From positions 3,844,001 to 3,908,000 of the forward strand of contig NZ_CP033831.1 of NCBI RefSeq assembly GCF_003812745.1: DNA of 64,000 bases. The letters run 5' to 3'. The stretch is from Serratia sp. FDAARGOS_506 (GTDB lineage Bacteria > Pseudomonadota > Gammaproteobacteria > Enterobacterales > Enterobacteriaceae). Of the stretch, positions 43,649-55,411 are shown one piece after another. The position numbers were made by a program, and so were the translations under genes. Numbering within the stretch: position 1 is the stretch's first letter; every line of letters starts with the position of its first letter. A model generated the notes under the pieces. That model was not told the DNA's origin. It did not search any database and was given only the letters and a program-made list of their open reading frames with translations.

Positions 43649-44785
43649 TCAGCGTGACCTGCCATGCACCGGCAGCTGGTTGGTTGCGCAGTGAATGCCG
43701 CCGCCGCCGGCCGCGATGGCGTCGATCTCCAGCTGCACCACCTTGCGCTGCGGATAGAGCGCCGTCAGCAGTTCAAGCGCCGCCCGGTCCGCCTGCGGGT
43801 CGCCAAACTCCGGGGCGATCACCGCGCCGTTGATGACGAAATAGTTGATGTAGCCCGCCGCAAAATCCGGATTGTTGCGGCTGAATCGGCTGTCACGCGG
43901 CGCCAGCGGCGGTGAAAGCGTATGCACCTGCAGCCGGCGGCCGTCGGCGTCGGTCGCCGCCTTGAGGATCGCCAGATGTTGCTGGGTAACCGCATGGTCA
44001 TAAGAGGCCGGAGCGGTGTCCAGATTGGCCACCACCACACCCGGCCGCACGAAGCGGGCGTAAAAATCGACGTGGGCGTCGGTGATGTCCCGGCCTTTAA
44101 TGCCCGGCAGCCAGATAATTTTGCGCAGGCCGAGCATCGCTTTCAGCTCCTGCTCCACCCGGTCCCGGCTCCAGCCCGGATTACGGTTCGCATTCACCCA
44201 GCTGCTTTCGGTCATGATGCCGGTGCCGTGCCCGTCCACTTCGATACCGCCGCCTTCGCCTATCAGTGCGCTGCGGCGCAGTTGGGCGGCACCGTAGCGG
44301 TTGGCGGCAAACGCCGCCAGGCGCGCATCCTTGGCATGCCGCTGCTTATTGCCCCAGCCGTTGAAGTTGAAATCCACCGCCCCGAGTTCGCCGGCGCCGT
44401 CGACGACGAAATTGGCGCCGAAATCGCGCACCCATATGTCATCCAGCTCGGTGACAACATAGCTGACGTTGTGACTGCCGCAGGTGGCCTCGGCCAATTG
44501 CCGTTCATGCTCGCGGCAAAATACCGTCACCGGCTGAAACTCGGCGATGGCGCGGGCGATACGGCCCTGCGCCGCCTGCACATCCGCCGTGAATTCGCCC
44601 CAGATGGCCCGCTGCGCGCCGAAGGCGAGAAATGCCCGCTGCTGCGGTTCCCCTTCGTCGGGCATCCGCCAGGCCGGATTAAGCGCAGCTTCTGAGTGAC
44701 CTTGTAACGAAACACCCAGCGAGGCCGTCAGACCGACTCCGGCGACGGCGGAAAGCTGTTTAATAAACACGCGGCGAGTTGACAT
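43649..44785 (-). CDS. Agmatine deiminase-like protein with twin-arginine signal
   Basis: 378 residues. The body is the agmatine deiminase/PAD_porph family: LDDIWVRDFGANFVVD, GEGGGIEVDGHGT, DAHVDFYARF and the catalytic cysteine C366 in GGGGIHCATNQLP. The N terminus MSTRRVFIKQLSAVAGVGLT looks like a Tat signal, which would put the enzyme in the periplasm, unlike cytoplasmic AguA. It would convert agmatine or a related guanidino compound to the carbamoyl form and ammonia. Divergent from a LysR gene. Confidence 0.87.
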   Translation of the reverse strand: MSTRRVFIKQLSAVAGVGLTASLGVSLQGHSEAALNPAWRMPDEGEPQQRAFLAFGAQRAIWGEFTADVQAAQGRIARAIAEFQPVTVFCREHERQLAEATCGSHNVSYVVTELDDIWVRDFGANFVVDGAGELGAVDFNFNGWGNKQRHAKDARLAAFAANRYGAAQLRRSALIGEGGGIEVDGHGTGIMTESSWVNANRNPGWSRDRVEQELKAMLGLRKIIWLPGIKGRDITDAHVDFYARFVRPGVVVANLDTAPASYDHAVTQQHLAILKAATDADGRRLQVHTLSPPLAPRDSRFSRNNPDFAAGYINYFVINGAVIAPEFGDPQADRAALELLTALYPQRKVVQLEIDAIAAGGGGIHCATNQLPVHGRSR

Positions 44786-44927
44786 TGGAGACCCCTTTAA
44801 TCATTTATAATTCAAAAATTTAACCGAATAATTCATGGTTATGCGGTTGAATCTTATGCTAGTCTTCCCCTGCCACCGCGACAAACGATATATTTAGTGG
44901 ATATCTGATTAGACAGGCTTATCGATA

Positions 44928-45791
44928 ATGTTAAAACACTGGCCCCCTTTGAGCGCGCTACGCGGCTTCGAAGCGGCAGCGCGCCTGGGCAGTTTTCATC
45001 AGGCTGCCGAAGAGCTGCACCTTACCCAGTCGGCCATCAGCCAGCAGATCCGCAGCCTCGAAGCGTTTCTGGAGCAGCCGCTGTTCTTCCGCACCGGCCG
45101 CAGCGTGGCGCTGACCGACGCCGGCTACGATCTGTTCAGCACCGCACAGGTGATGCTGCAACAGCTGGCAGTCGGCATTCGCCGTTTGGATCAGTACCGC
45201 AAACCCAATCAGTTGATCGTCAACACCACTCCGGCTTTCGCCCGCCACTGGCTGATGCCGCGGCTGGGCGACTTCAATCGGCAGCATCCGCAGGTCGACC
45301 TGTGGCTGTTCACCAGCTTTGAACCGCCGAATATGGCGACGGACAGTATCGATCTGGCGATCCGCGACGATCTCAGCGCGCAGGCGGACTGCACCTTTAA
45401 CGTGCTCTGCAGCGACCGGCTTTATCCCGCCTGCCACCCCAGCCTGCTGGCGCTGGCGGCGGAGCAGCGCGTGACCCTGCACGGCGAGCGGGAGATGGAC
45501 TGGAGCCACTGGACGGTGGCGGGCGGCGCGCACGTCGGCCAGCGCGATAGCGGGCTGAACTTCTCCGATCCCGGTCTGCTGCTGGACGCCGCCTGCAATG
45601 GCCTCGGCATTGCGTTGGTCAGCCAACTGCTGGCGCAGCACGCGCGCGACGCCGGGCTGCTGCAACCGTTAACCGAGCAGCGCGTGCGCGGCGCCAACTG
45701 GGCATGGCTGCTGCACCGCGACAGCGAACATAACCCGCTCGCCAGGCACTTCTGCCAATGGCTGCAGTCGGCGCTACCCGCCGACGTATAA
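44928..45791 (+). CDS. LysR-family regulator (GcvA-like)
   Basis: 287 residues. LSALRGFEAAARLGSFHQAAEELHLTQSAISQQIRSLE is typical of the GcvA/TrpI subgroup. The substrate-binding domain follows. Divergent from the agmatine deiminase-like gene, with 142 bp between; the gap has AT-rich direct and inverted motifs around TTTAACCG/CGGTTGAA. Probably controls its neighbour. Confidence 0.9.
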   Translation: MLKHWPPLSALRGFEAAARLGSFHQAAEELHLTQSAISQQIRSLEAFLEQPLFFRTGRSVALTDAGYDLFSTAQVMLQQLAVGIRRLDQYRKPNQLIVNTTPAFARHWLMPRLGDFNRQHPQVDLWLFTSFEPPNMATDSIDLAIRDDLSAQADCTFNVLCSDRLYPACHPSLLALAAEQRVTLHGEREMDWSHWTVAGGAHVGQRDSGLNFSDPGLLLDAACNGLGIALVSQLLAQHARDAGLLQPLTEQRVRGANWAWLLHRDSEHNPLARHFCQWLQSALPADV

Positions 45792-45817
45792 CGCGCCACG
45801 TCACGATTCGCTACTCT

Positions 45818-45839
45818 GGTCAGGCGGCCCCGCCTGACC
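45818..45839 (+). terminator. Stem-loop after the LysR gene
   Basis: GGTCAGGCG-GCCC-CGCCTGACC, a perfect 9-bp stem with tetraloop 26 bases past the stop. No T-run. Confidence 0.55.
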
Positions 45840-45952
45840 GCTGCTACCTTCAATAAAGCGCCGCAACAGCCCGAAGAAAATGCGCTAACCTGCTGTTTCG
45901 AAATAATTAGTTGAATTCACCTGATAATCGAAAATCGCTAAAAGGATCTTCT

Positions 45953-47626
45953 ATGTCTGCCGGTTTATTGAAAACGATAGCTCTGAGCGTAGCCCTGGCC
46001 TGCACCGTTCCCGCCGCCTTTGCCGCCGATCTGACCGCCGGTGCGGTCGCCGCCCCGGACCAGTATGGCGCCAAGGTCGCTGCGCAAATACTGCAGGCCG
46101 GCGGCAACGCGGTTGACGCCGCGGTCGCCACCGCCTTTACCCTGGCGGTCACCTACCCTGAAGCCGGCAATATCGGCGGCGGCGGCTTTATGACGCTGTA
46201 TGTCGACGGCAAGCCCTATTTCCTCGACTACCGTGAAGTGGCTCCCAAGGCCGCAAGCAAAACCATGTACCTGAACGAGAAAGGAGAAGTGATCGAAAAT
46301 CTCAGCCTGGTGGGCAGCCGCGCCGCCGGCGTGCCGGGCACCGTCCTGGGGCTGTGGGAAGCCCACAAGCGTTTCGGCAAGCTACCGTGGTCCGAACTGC
46401 TGACGCCGGCGATCGGCTACGCCCGACAAGGCTTCACCGTGGCGGATCAGCAGTATCAGTACCGTGAAGACGCCAACAAGCTGTTCGCCGGTAAAACCAA
46501 CTTCGGCGACTATTTCGGCGGCATGAAGCCCGGTACGGTGTTCAAACAGCCGGAACTGGCCGCTACCCTCGAGCGCATCGCCAAATCGGGCGCCGACGAT
46601 TTTTACCACGGCGAAACCGCCCGCCTGCTGGTGGCGCAAATGCAGCGCGACAACGGGCTGATCGGCGCGGCGGATTTGGCCGACTATCGGGTGAAATGGC
46701 GTGAACCAATGCGCATCAGCTGGCGCGGCAATACCCTGTATACCGCCCCGCTGCCCAGCTCAGGCGGCATTGCGCTGGCGCAGCTGCTGGGGATAAAAGA
46801 GGATCGCACCGCCGACTTCAAGGGCGTGCCGCTAAATTCGGCGCGCTATATTCACCTGCTGGCGGAAATCGAAAAACGCGTATTCGCCGATCGCGCCGAT
46901 TACCTCGGCGACCCGGATTTCACTAAAGTGCCGGAAGCGCAGCTGATCGCCCCCGACTACCTGCAAAAACGCGCCGCCGAGATCAACCCGACGGCAATCT
47001 CGCCGACCGAGCAGGTGCGGCCGGGGCTGGAAACCCACCAAACCACCCACTTCTCGATCGTCGATGCCACCGGCAACGCGGTCAGCAACACCTATACGCT
47101 CAACTGGGACTTCGGCAGCGGCGTGGTGGTCAAAGGCGCCGGCTTCCTGCTCAACGACGAAATGGACGACTTCAGCGCCAAACCCGGCGTCGCCAATGCC
47201 TTCGGTGTAGTCGGCAGTGACGCCAACGCCATTGAACCCGGCAAGCGCATGCTCTCCTCGATGAGCCCGACCATTGTCACCCGCGACGGCGAGGTCAGTC
47301 TGGTGATCGGCACGCCGGGTGGATCGCGCATCTTCACTTCGATCTTCCAGGTAATCAACAACCTCTACGATTACCATCTGCCGCTGGCGCAGGCGGTGGC
47401 CGCCCAGCGCGTGCACCACCAGCTGTTACCAAAGGACACCCTCTACTATGACAGCTTTGCACCGCTGACCGGCAAACCGGCGGACGAGCTGAAAGCCATG
47501 GGCTATACCCTTGAAGATCAGGGCTGGTACATGGGGGATATTCAGGCTATCCGCATTGATGGTCGCACGCCGGAAACCGCGTCCGATCCGCGCGGCCGCG
47601 GTGTGGGCCTGGTGGTGAAAAAGTAA
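45953..47626 (+). CDS. ggt: Gamma-glutamyltransferase
   Basis: 557 residues from ATG 45953, with AAGGA seven bases upstream. A Sec signal ends near AFA|AD. The nucleophile and autocleavage threonine is T364 in QTTHFSIVD, followed by GNAVSNTYTLNWDFGSG; substrate residues are seen in EAGNIGGGGFM and SSMSPTIV. The proenzyme is cut into two subunits in the periplasm and transfers or hydrolyses gamma-glutamyl groups of glutathione. Length slightly below E. coli Ggt (580). Confidence 0.95.
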   Translation: MSAGLLKTIALSVALACTVPAAFAADLTAGAVAAPDQYGAKVAAQILQAGGNAVDAAVATAFTLAVTYPEAGNIGGGGFMTLYVDGKPYFLDYREVAPKAASKTMYLNEKGEVIENLSLVGSRAAGVPGTVLGLWEAHKRFGKLPWSELLTPAIGYARQGFTVADQQYQYREDANKLFAGKTNFGDYFGGMKPGTVFKQPELAATLERIAKSGADDFYHGETARLLVAQMQRDNGLIGAADLADYRVKWREPMRISWRGNTLYTAPLPSSGGIALAQLLGIKEDRTADFKGVPLNSARYIHLLAEIEKRVFADRADYLGDPDFTKVPEAQLIAPDYLQKRAAEINPTAISPTEQVRPGLETHQTTHFSIVDATGNAVSNTYTLNWDFGSGVVVKGAGFLLNDEMDDFSAKPGVANAFGVVGSDANAIEPGKRMLSSMSPTIVTRDGEVSLVIGTPGGSRIFTSIFQVINNLYDYHLPLAQAVAAQRVHHQLLPKDTLYYDSFAPLTGKPADELKAMGYTLEDQGWYMGDIQAIRIDGRTPETASDPRGRGVGLVVKK

Positions 47627-47833
47627 CAAGCCCGGCGGCCCGCCTCTGATTAGACGGGCTGCCACTCTCCCTGCACAGACTGCCGCTGCCCCCTTTTTCA
47701 CTCATCTATACTGAATCGACAGGCCTGCGTTTAGCGACCGCGGCGCCTGCGTTCCGTCTTGGACGATAAAGATAATATTCATAGTAAATCAATCACCTGC
47801 ATTTATCGTAAGCGGTGTCGGAGGCAAACAACA

Positions 47834-50128
<2,295 letters not shown>

Positions 50129-50145
50129 CGGAAGCGGTTTGGGAG

Positions 50146-50177
50146 CCTTTCTCCGGATCGTTCTGCCCGGAGAAAGG
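50146..50177. terminator. Convergent terminator, YdeP-like / DeoR
   Basis: CCTTTCTCCGG (50146-50156) pairs perfectly with CCGGAGAAAGG (50167-50177), followed by TTTCTC on the plus strand. Placed between two converging genes. Confidence 0.65.
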
Positions 50178-50191
50178 TTTCTCAAAACCCT

Positions 50192-50962
50192 TTATACCTG
50201 CGCGACCAACACATTGACGTTGGCCGGGAAAACCAGCCCTTCCAGCGCGTTGCCGCTGTCGGAGGTCACCAGATAATCGATCTCGGGCCATTTGGCCACC
50301 AGCGTCATCGCATGCCCGCGCAGCTTGTTTTCGTCCGCCAGCACGATGCATTTGCGGCTCTGCGCAATCATTTTGCGCGCGATGGCCGCCTCATTGACGT
50401 TTTGATCCATCACCCCGGTTTGCACATTGACCGCACCGGCGCCGATGATGGCGTAATCGGCGAAAAACGCCTCGATGTTATTCAACGCGATCGCCCCCAG
50501 GCACTCCATTTTGGATCCGATGAACTGCCCGCCGATCAACACCACGTCGATAGAGGCATTTTCCAGACAAACGTTAGCGATCAGCGGCGAATTGGTAATG
50601 ACCGTCAGCTGATCGACTGTCGCCAACTGCCGGGCGAACTCCAGCGTGGTGGAGCCGAAATCCACGAACACCGTATCGCCCGGCTGGATCAGCGTTACCG
50701 CTTTCTCCGCGATGGCGCGTTTCTCGGCCTCGGCGATTTTGGCCCGCTCGTTGAATTCATGCTCGAATTTGAACTGGCTGCTGACCGCACCGCCGTGGAT
50801 CTTCTTGATCAGCCGATAATCTTCCAGCTTGTTCAGATCGCGCCGAATGGTTTCCTGCGAAACCTGGAATTTATCCGCCAGCTCATTCACGTAAACCCGG
50901 CCGTTGGCCTGGATCAGCGCCAGTATTTCATTGCGCCTATCCACGGAATTAGAGATATCCAT
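50192..50962 (-). CDS. DeoR-family regulator
   Basis: 256 residues. HTH VNELADKFQVSQETIRRDLNKLE near residues 25-47 and a C-terminal sugar-phosphate sensor (FVDFGSTTLEFARQL; VLIGGQ; ADENKLRGHAMTLV) with the usual DeoR effector residues. It is the last gene of the minus-strand operon carrying the two flavin enzymes, and probably controls the divergent operons of the cluster, with a phosphorylated intermediate as inducer. Confidence 0.9.
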   Translation of the reverse strand: MDISNSVDRRNEILALIQANGRVYVNELADKFQVSQETIRRDLNKLEDYRLIKKIHGGAVSSQFKFEHEFNERAKIAEAEKRAIAEKAVTLIQPGDTVFVDFGSTTLEFARQLATVDQLTVITNSPLIANVCLENASIDVVLIGGQFIGSKMECLGAIALNNIEAFFADYAIIGAGAVNVQTGVMDQNVNEAAIARKMIAQSRKCIVLADENKLRGHAMTLVAKWPEIDYLVTSDSGNALEGLVFPANVNVLVAQV

Positions 50963-51075
50963 TCACATTACACTCGCTGCCTTAAGTAAGAGTGACTGCT
51001 TCCGCCGAGACTCGCGGCGTCAACTGACGGAATACTACGGGTTTCAGGGCGTTAGACGCAAGCCGTTGCCGTCGT

Positions 51076-52302
51076 TCACCCGGCGGATTCGATGCTGATG
51101 TGCAGCGCGTCACGTTCACCGTCGGCCGGCAAAGCGATGTTGCGCAGCAGGATCCGCCGTTCCGGCAGGCAGCGATGCGTTTTGCGATACAGCACCTCCT
51201 CGCCCAGACGCACCACCACCGAACCGGACACCGCTTGCTCCACCCGCATATTGATCGTGACCGTGGTGGGTTTGCCGATCAGCGCCACATTGGCAGGTGC
51301 GGTCAAGCGAATCCGCTCGTCATGCCACACCGGGAGAATTTGCCGCGGCGGCGGCAGCGTGCGCTGCAGGGAGCGGGCAACGGCTTCGCCAACGCGCAGC
51401 CCTTCCTGATAGCACTGGTCGCCCATGTCCGCCGGATGCAGCATGTTGCCGACGGCGAAATAGGCGGCGTCGGAACAGCGGCCGAACTGATCGGTCAGCG
51501 GGCAGCCGCTGTCCGGCCTCTGTGCCAGGTGGCTCTGGCGGACCAACGTATACTCCCCGGTGAAGCGGCCGGTGAAGATCAGGCTGTCGCAGGCGATGCG
51601 CTGCTTCTCCCCGCGGCGGTTTTCCACCTCAATGGATTCGACCCGATCGCGGCCGGCAATGTCGGTCACCCGCGAATAATAGTGGATCGGTACTCCCATC
51701 AGGCGCGCATAGAGCGCGCTCAGACGCCAGGCAATGGGCCTGCCGCCGCTTTCAATCATGGCGACGGCACGCACGCCGGCGTTGCGCAGCGTCCACAGCG
51801 CGGAGAAACTGACCAGCTCGGTGCCGACCACCACCGGCGCTTTGCCCGGCTGCAGCCCGCGCAGATAGACGAACTGTTGCAGCGCGCCGGCGGTCAGCAC
51901 CCCCTGTGGCCGCAGGCCGCTCACCAAGCGCGGATGGCGCGGCGTCTCGCGCACGCCGGTCGCCAGGATCACCCGCTGCGCTTTCAAGGTACTGACGCCA
52001 CGGCGGTCCGTGATGGTCAGCTCCCCCTCAGGCTTGATGGCGAGCACCGTTACGCCGGTGCGGATCTCCACCTGCCCGGCGCGAGCCAGTATCTTATCGA
52101 CATAGGTGGAACCGAGCATCGGCCGGTAAAACGTTTGCAGCCCGAAGGTGGGGTGCCGACAGTGCCTGGGTACACCACCCGCTTGCTGCTCCCGCTCCAG
52201 GATCACCACATCCTCGATCCCCGCCTGTCGCAGTGCGGTCGCCGCCGCGATCCCGGCCGGCCCGGCGCCGACAATCGCCACCTGATACTCAGTTTTCATC
52301 AA
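51076..52302 (-). CDS. FAD/NAD(P)-binding oxidoreductase, class II type
   Basis: 408 residues. The N-terminal dinucleotide loop VAIVGAGPAGIAAATALRQAG, an ATG motif (VILATGVRE) and the second loop near APVVVGTELVSFSALW indicate a class II pyridine-nucleotide-disulfide-like fold, without the redox CxxxxC. Proteins like this pair with GlpA-like dehydrogenases in some glycerol-type clusters. Its start overlaps the GlpA-like gene by 14 bases, so translation is coupled. It could pass electrons from the dehydrogenase to NAD(P) or to the quinone pool. Confidence 0.85.
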   Translation of the reverse strand: MMKTEYQVAIVGAGPAGIAAATALRQAGIEDVVILEREQQAGGVPRHCRHPTFGLQTFYRPMLGSTYVDKILARAGQVEIRTGVTVLAIKPEGELTITDRRGVSTLKAQRVILATGVRETPRHPRLVSGLRPQGVLTAGALQQFVYLRGLQPGKAPVVVGTELVSFSALWTLRNAGVRAVAMIESGGRPIAWRLSALYARLMGVPIHYYSRVTDIAGRDRVESIEVENRRGEKQRIACDSLIFTGRFTGEYTLVRQSHLAQRPDSGCPLTDQFGRCSDAAYFAVGNMLHPADMGDQCYQEGLRVGEAVARSLQRTLPPPRQILPVWHDERIRLTAPANVALIGKPTTVTINMRVEQAVSGSVVVRLGEEVLYRKTHRCLPERRILLRNIALPADGERDALHISIESAG

Positions 52303-53692
52303 TGCTCCCTACGGCCAGCGTCTGGCCAAAACGATCGCCCACCATTTCCGCCACCCGACTGCTGCAATAAAACCCGTTGCAGCGCCCCATCATCACGCGC
52401 GTGCGGCGCCGTAACCCGCCGATGCATTCCGGCGGCACGGCGGAATCGAACGCCGCCTCGATTTCCCGCTGGGTCACCAGCTCGCAATGGCACACGATGC
52501 CGCCGTTGTCCGGGCGCGCATAATCGCGCAGCGCGTAGTCGGCGAGCATCGGCATCTGCGGCCAATGCACGGTTTGCGGCGTTGTCGGTGTGAAGCACGG
52601 CGTAAAATGGTCGCGGTAAAGCTGTTCCACGTATTGCGCGATGCCGAGCGCCGCCGTCAGGCCGGTGGAGCGAATGCCCGCCACGCAGATCCATTGCCGC
52701 TCGGGATAGTGCTGAATGCGGTAGTGTTTCTGCTCGGTCGCCGGGCGCAATCCGGCATAGCTGGCAGTCACGCTGTAATTTGCCAACGCGGGCAGCAGCC
52801 GGGTGCCCTGTTCGATCAGCTCGCGCATTTTGGTTTCGTCGACCGTCGCCGTCTCGCGATCCTGCTGTTCTTCGGCGGTCGGCCCCAGCAACAGGTTGCC
52901 GAAGATGGTTTTCGACAGCAGTACCCCTTTGGTGATCGCCGTCGGTACCGGCAAGATGATGGCGTTGACCTGCCCGGCGGCGGCCTTGTCAAATACCAGG
53001 AACTGCCCTTTACGTGGCCGGATTTCAAACTCGGGCTGATGGCAGAAATTTTCCACCCGGTCCCCCTGATTGCCCGCGCAGTTGATGACGATTTTGCCGT
53101 GAAACTCGCCCCGGTTGCTGGTTAGCCGCCAGCCTGTCGGCAAGCGCTCGGCACCGGTCACCTCGGTGTTGAAGCGATACTCGCCGCCGTGTTTGACGCC
53201 CTGCGTCAGGTAAGCCAGCGGCGTGCTCCAGGGATCGATCACGCTCTCTCCCGGCACCTCTACCGCCGCCAATGCGCCTGGCGCCAGCTGCGGCTCGCGG
53301 CGGTACAATTCGGCGGCGTCGATCTGCGCCACGTCCAGCACGCCGTTGTCATGCGCCTGCTGCACGATCGCGGGCAGCGCCGCCAACTGCTGCTCGTCCC
53401 AGGCTACGACCAGCGCGCCGGTGGGCAGCAGCGGCAAATTCAGTCGTTCGCGGATAGCGATAAATTCCCGGTAGCCGGCCTGCATGCAGCGCAACTCCAG
53501 ACTGCCGCACGGCGCATCGAAGCCGGTATGCAGCAGCGCACTGTTGGCTTTGCTGGCGCCGGACAGGATATCGCCCCCCTTTTCCAACAACAGCGTACGG
53601 GCGCCCATCAGGCAGAATTTGCGGAATACCGCGCACCCGACCACACCGCCGCCAATCACGACAATGTCCCAACCCGTTTGTTCTTCCATCAT
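52289..53692 (-). CDS. GlpA-like FAD dehydrogenase with C-terminal [2Fe-2S] domain
   Basis: 467 residues. A DAO-fold FAD domain starts DIVVIGGGVVGCAVFRKF, followed by SGASKANSALLHTGFDA and the second half VAGIRSTGLTAALGIA. A BFD-like tail has CHC (GGIVCHCELVTQ) and CNGFYC, four cysteines for one [2Fe-2S] cluster. The closest functional model is anaerobic glycerol-3-phosphate dehydrogenase GlpA or L-2-hydroxyglutarate oxidase. It probably oxidises the phosphorylated product of the neighbouring kinase. First gene of its operon. Confidence 0.88.
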   Translation of the reverse strand: MMEEQTGWDIVVIGGGVVGCAVFRKFCLMGARTLLLEKGGDILSGASKANSALLHTGFDAPCGSLELRCMQAGYREFIAIRERLNLPLLPTGALVVAWDEQQLAALPAIVQQAHDNGVLDVAQIDAAELYRREPQLAPGALAAVEVPGESVIDPWSTPLAYLTQGVKHGGEYRFNTEVTGAERLPTGWRLTSNRGEFHGKIVINCAGNQGDRVENFCHQPEFEIRPRKGQFLVFDKAAAGQVNAIILPVPTAITKGVLLSKTIFGNLLLGPTAEEQQDRETATVDETKMRELIEQGTRLLPALANYSVTASYAGLRPATEQKHYRIQHYPERQWICVAGIRSTGLTAALGIAQYVEQLYRDHFTPCFTPTTPQTVHWPQMPMLADYALRDYARPDNGGIVCHCELVTQREIEAAFDSAVPPECIGGLRRRTRVMMGRCNGFYCSSRVAEMVGDRFGQTLAVGSIDEN

Positions 53693-53950
53693 GCTGATGT
53701 CCCGTTTCTATGTGATACCCACAATAAAACCACACAATAATCGCATTTGAAATGGCAAAAACAACACAACTCCCAAAAAAAAAGCCGCAAGACGTGGTGA
53801 TAAGCAAAAAGTATGAGGTCGATCACGCGAGGTTATTTTATCTTGTGATTTATGTTGCTTTAATGTGTGAAATTGAAGATAGATTATTAAAACGGTCACA
53901 CAACCAACACCAGGCACAATAAAAAACAAAACCTATAAGAGAGTGAAGCA

Positions 53951-55411
53951 ATGATGAATCAACGTTATGCCGCGATTGATCAGGGAACCACCGGAACCCG
54001 GGTCGTGGTGTTCGGCGAGGATGGCAGGCACCATTCGCCGGCCAGCATGCCACACAAGCAAATCACCCCTAATCCGGGCTGGGTGGAACACGACGCTCTG
54101 GAGATTTTGGCGAATATCCGACGCTGTCTCAGCCAATGTGACATGGTGGACGCCATCGGCTTAGGGCACCAGGGCGAAAGCCTGCTGGCCTGGGACGCCG
54201 ACAGCGGCCTGCCGCTGTACAATGCCATCATTTGGCAAGATCAGCGTACCGAGCCGGAGATCCAACGTCTAAAACGCGAAGGGGTCGAGCCGCTGGTGAT
54301 GGCGAAAACCGGCCTGCCGCTCGATACCTACTTCTCCGCCAGCAAGATGGGCTGGCTGATGAACAACGCGCCGGGGGCCAGGCAGCTGGCGCAACGCGGG
54401 CGCCTGCGCCTCGGCACCATGGACGCTTTCTTCCTGTTCCACCTGTGCGGCCGGCATCTCACCGACTATAACTCGGCTTCGCGCACCTCGTTGTTCAACA
54501 TTCACACCCTGCAGTGGGACGAAGAGCTATGCCGTTTGTTCGGCGTGCCGATCGACAGCCTGCCCGAGGTCAGAGATAACATCGGCCACTTCGGTGACGT
54601 CGCACTCAACGGCAAACCGGTTCCGCTGACGGCCTGCATCGTCGACCAGTTTGCCGGTACATACGGCCACGGCTGCCATCAACCGGGGCAGATGAAGATC
54701 ACCTTCGGTACTGGCGCCTTTTTACAGGCGATCACCGGGCCGCGCCCGATCGACGCCGGCGAGTCCGGCCTGTTGCCCACGCTGTGCTGGAAGCTGGCCG
54801 GCAGCGCGCCGGTGTATGGCCTGGACGGCGGCGTTTATAACGCGGCCTCCGCCATTAACTGGGCGAGAAAGATAGGCCTGTTCAACGACTTCGATGAGTT
54901 CGGCGATTTCTCGGCTCAGCCGGCCATCGCGCGCGGCCTGGCCTTTGTGCCTGCGCTCTCTGGGCTGGCCTGCCCGTATTGGGATCGCTCCGCCGCAGGG
55001 GTGTGGGCCGGCCTGTCGCTGGAAACCGAACGCAAGGATCTGCTGCAATCGATCCTCGAAGGCATCGCCATGCGTTCCGCCGAGGTGATCAACGCCATGG
55101 ATAAGTTGAAACCGATCGGCGACAGCATTTCGGTGGACGGCGGTCTGTCCGCCAACCGCTATTTCACGCAGTTCCTCGCCAATCTGATCCAAAAGCGCAT
55201 CGTTACGCCTGCCAATAAGGAGATCACCGCCCAGGGCGTGGCGCTGTTGGCGCGTAAAGGGCTGGGCGTGGAACAGCCGCTCAAGGTGCTCAACCGCTAT
55301 GAAGTGACGGAACCCGCCAAGATCGATATGGCTGTTTGGTTCGCCCGCTATCAGGAAATCATCGCGCGCTCGCGCGGCTTACGTTCATCGCAGGAGGAAC
55401 ACCATGGCTGA
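53951..55411 (+). CDS. FGGY-family carbohydrate kinase (glycerol kinase-like)
   Basis: 486 residues. YAAIDQGTTGTRVVVF is the phosphate-1 loop of glycerol kinase-like FGGY enzymes, GLGHQGESLLAWD and NAIIWQDQRTEPEI are the usual substrate-side motifs, and ISVDGGLSANRYFTQFLANL is the adenosine loop. It transfers ATP phosphate to a polyol or related alcohol. Divergence from GlpK-like specificity cannot be judged from sequence alone. It overlaps the EutH-family gene by eight bases. Confidence 0.9.
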   Translation: MMNQRYAAIDQGTTGTRVVVFGEDGRHHSPASMPHKQITPNPGWVEHDALEILANIRRCLSQCDMVDAIGLGHQGESLLAWDADSGLPLYNAIIWQDQRTEPEIQRLKREGVEPLVMAKTGLPLDTYFSASKMGWLMNNAPGARQLAQRGRLRLGTMDAFFLFHLCGRHLTDYNSASRTSLFNIHTLQWDEELCRLFGVPIDSLPEVRDNIGHFGDVALNGKPVPLTACIVDQFAGTYGHGCHQPGQMKITFGTGAFLQAITGPRPIDAGESGLLPTLCWKLAGSAPVYGLDGGVYNAASAINWARKIGLFNDFDEFGDFSAQPAIARGLAFVPALSGLACPYWDRSAAGVWAGLSLETERKDLLQSILEGIAMRSAEVINAMDKLKPIGDSISVDGGLSANRYFTQFLANLIQKRIVTPANKEITAQGVALLARKGLGVEQPLKVLNRYEVTEPAKIDMAVWFARYQEIIARSRGLRSSQEEHHG

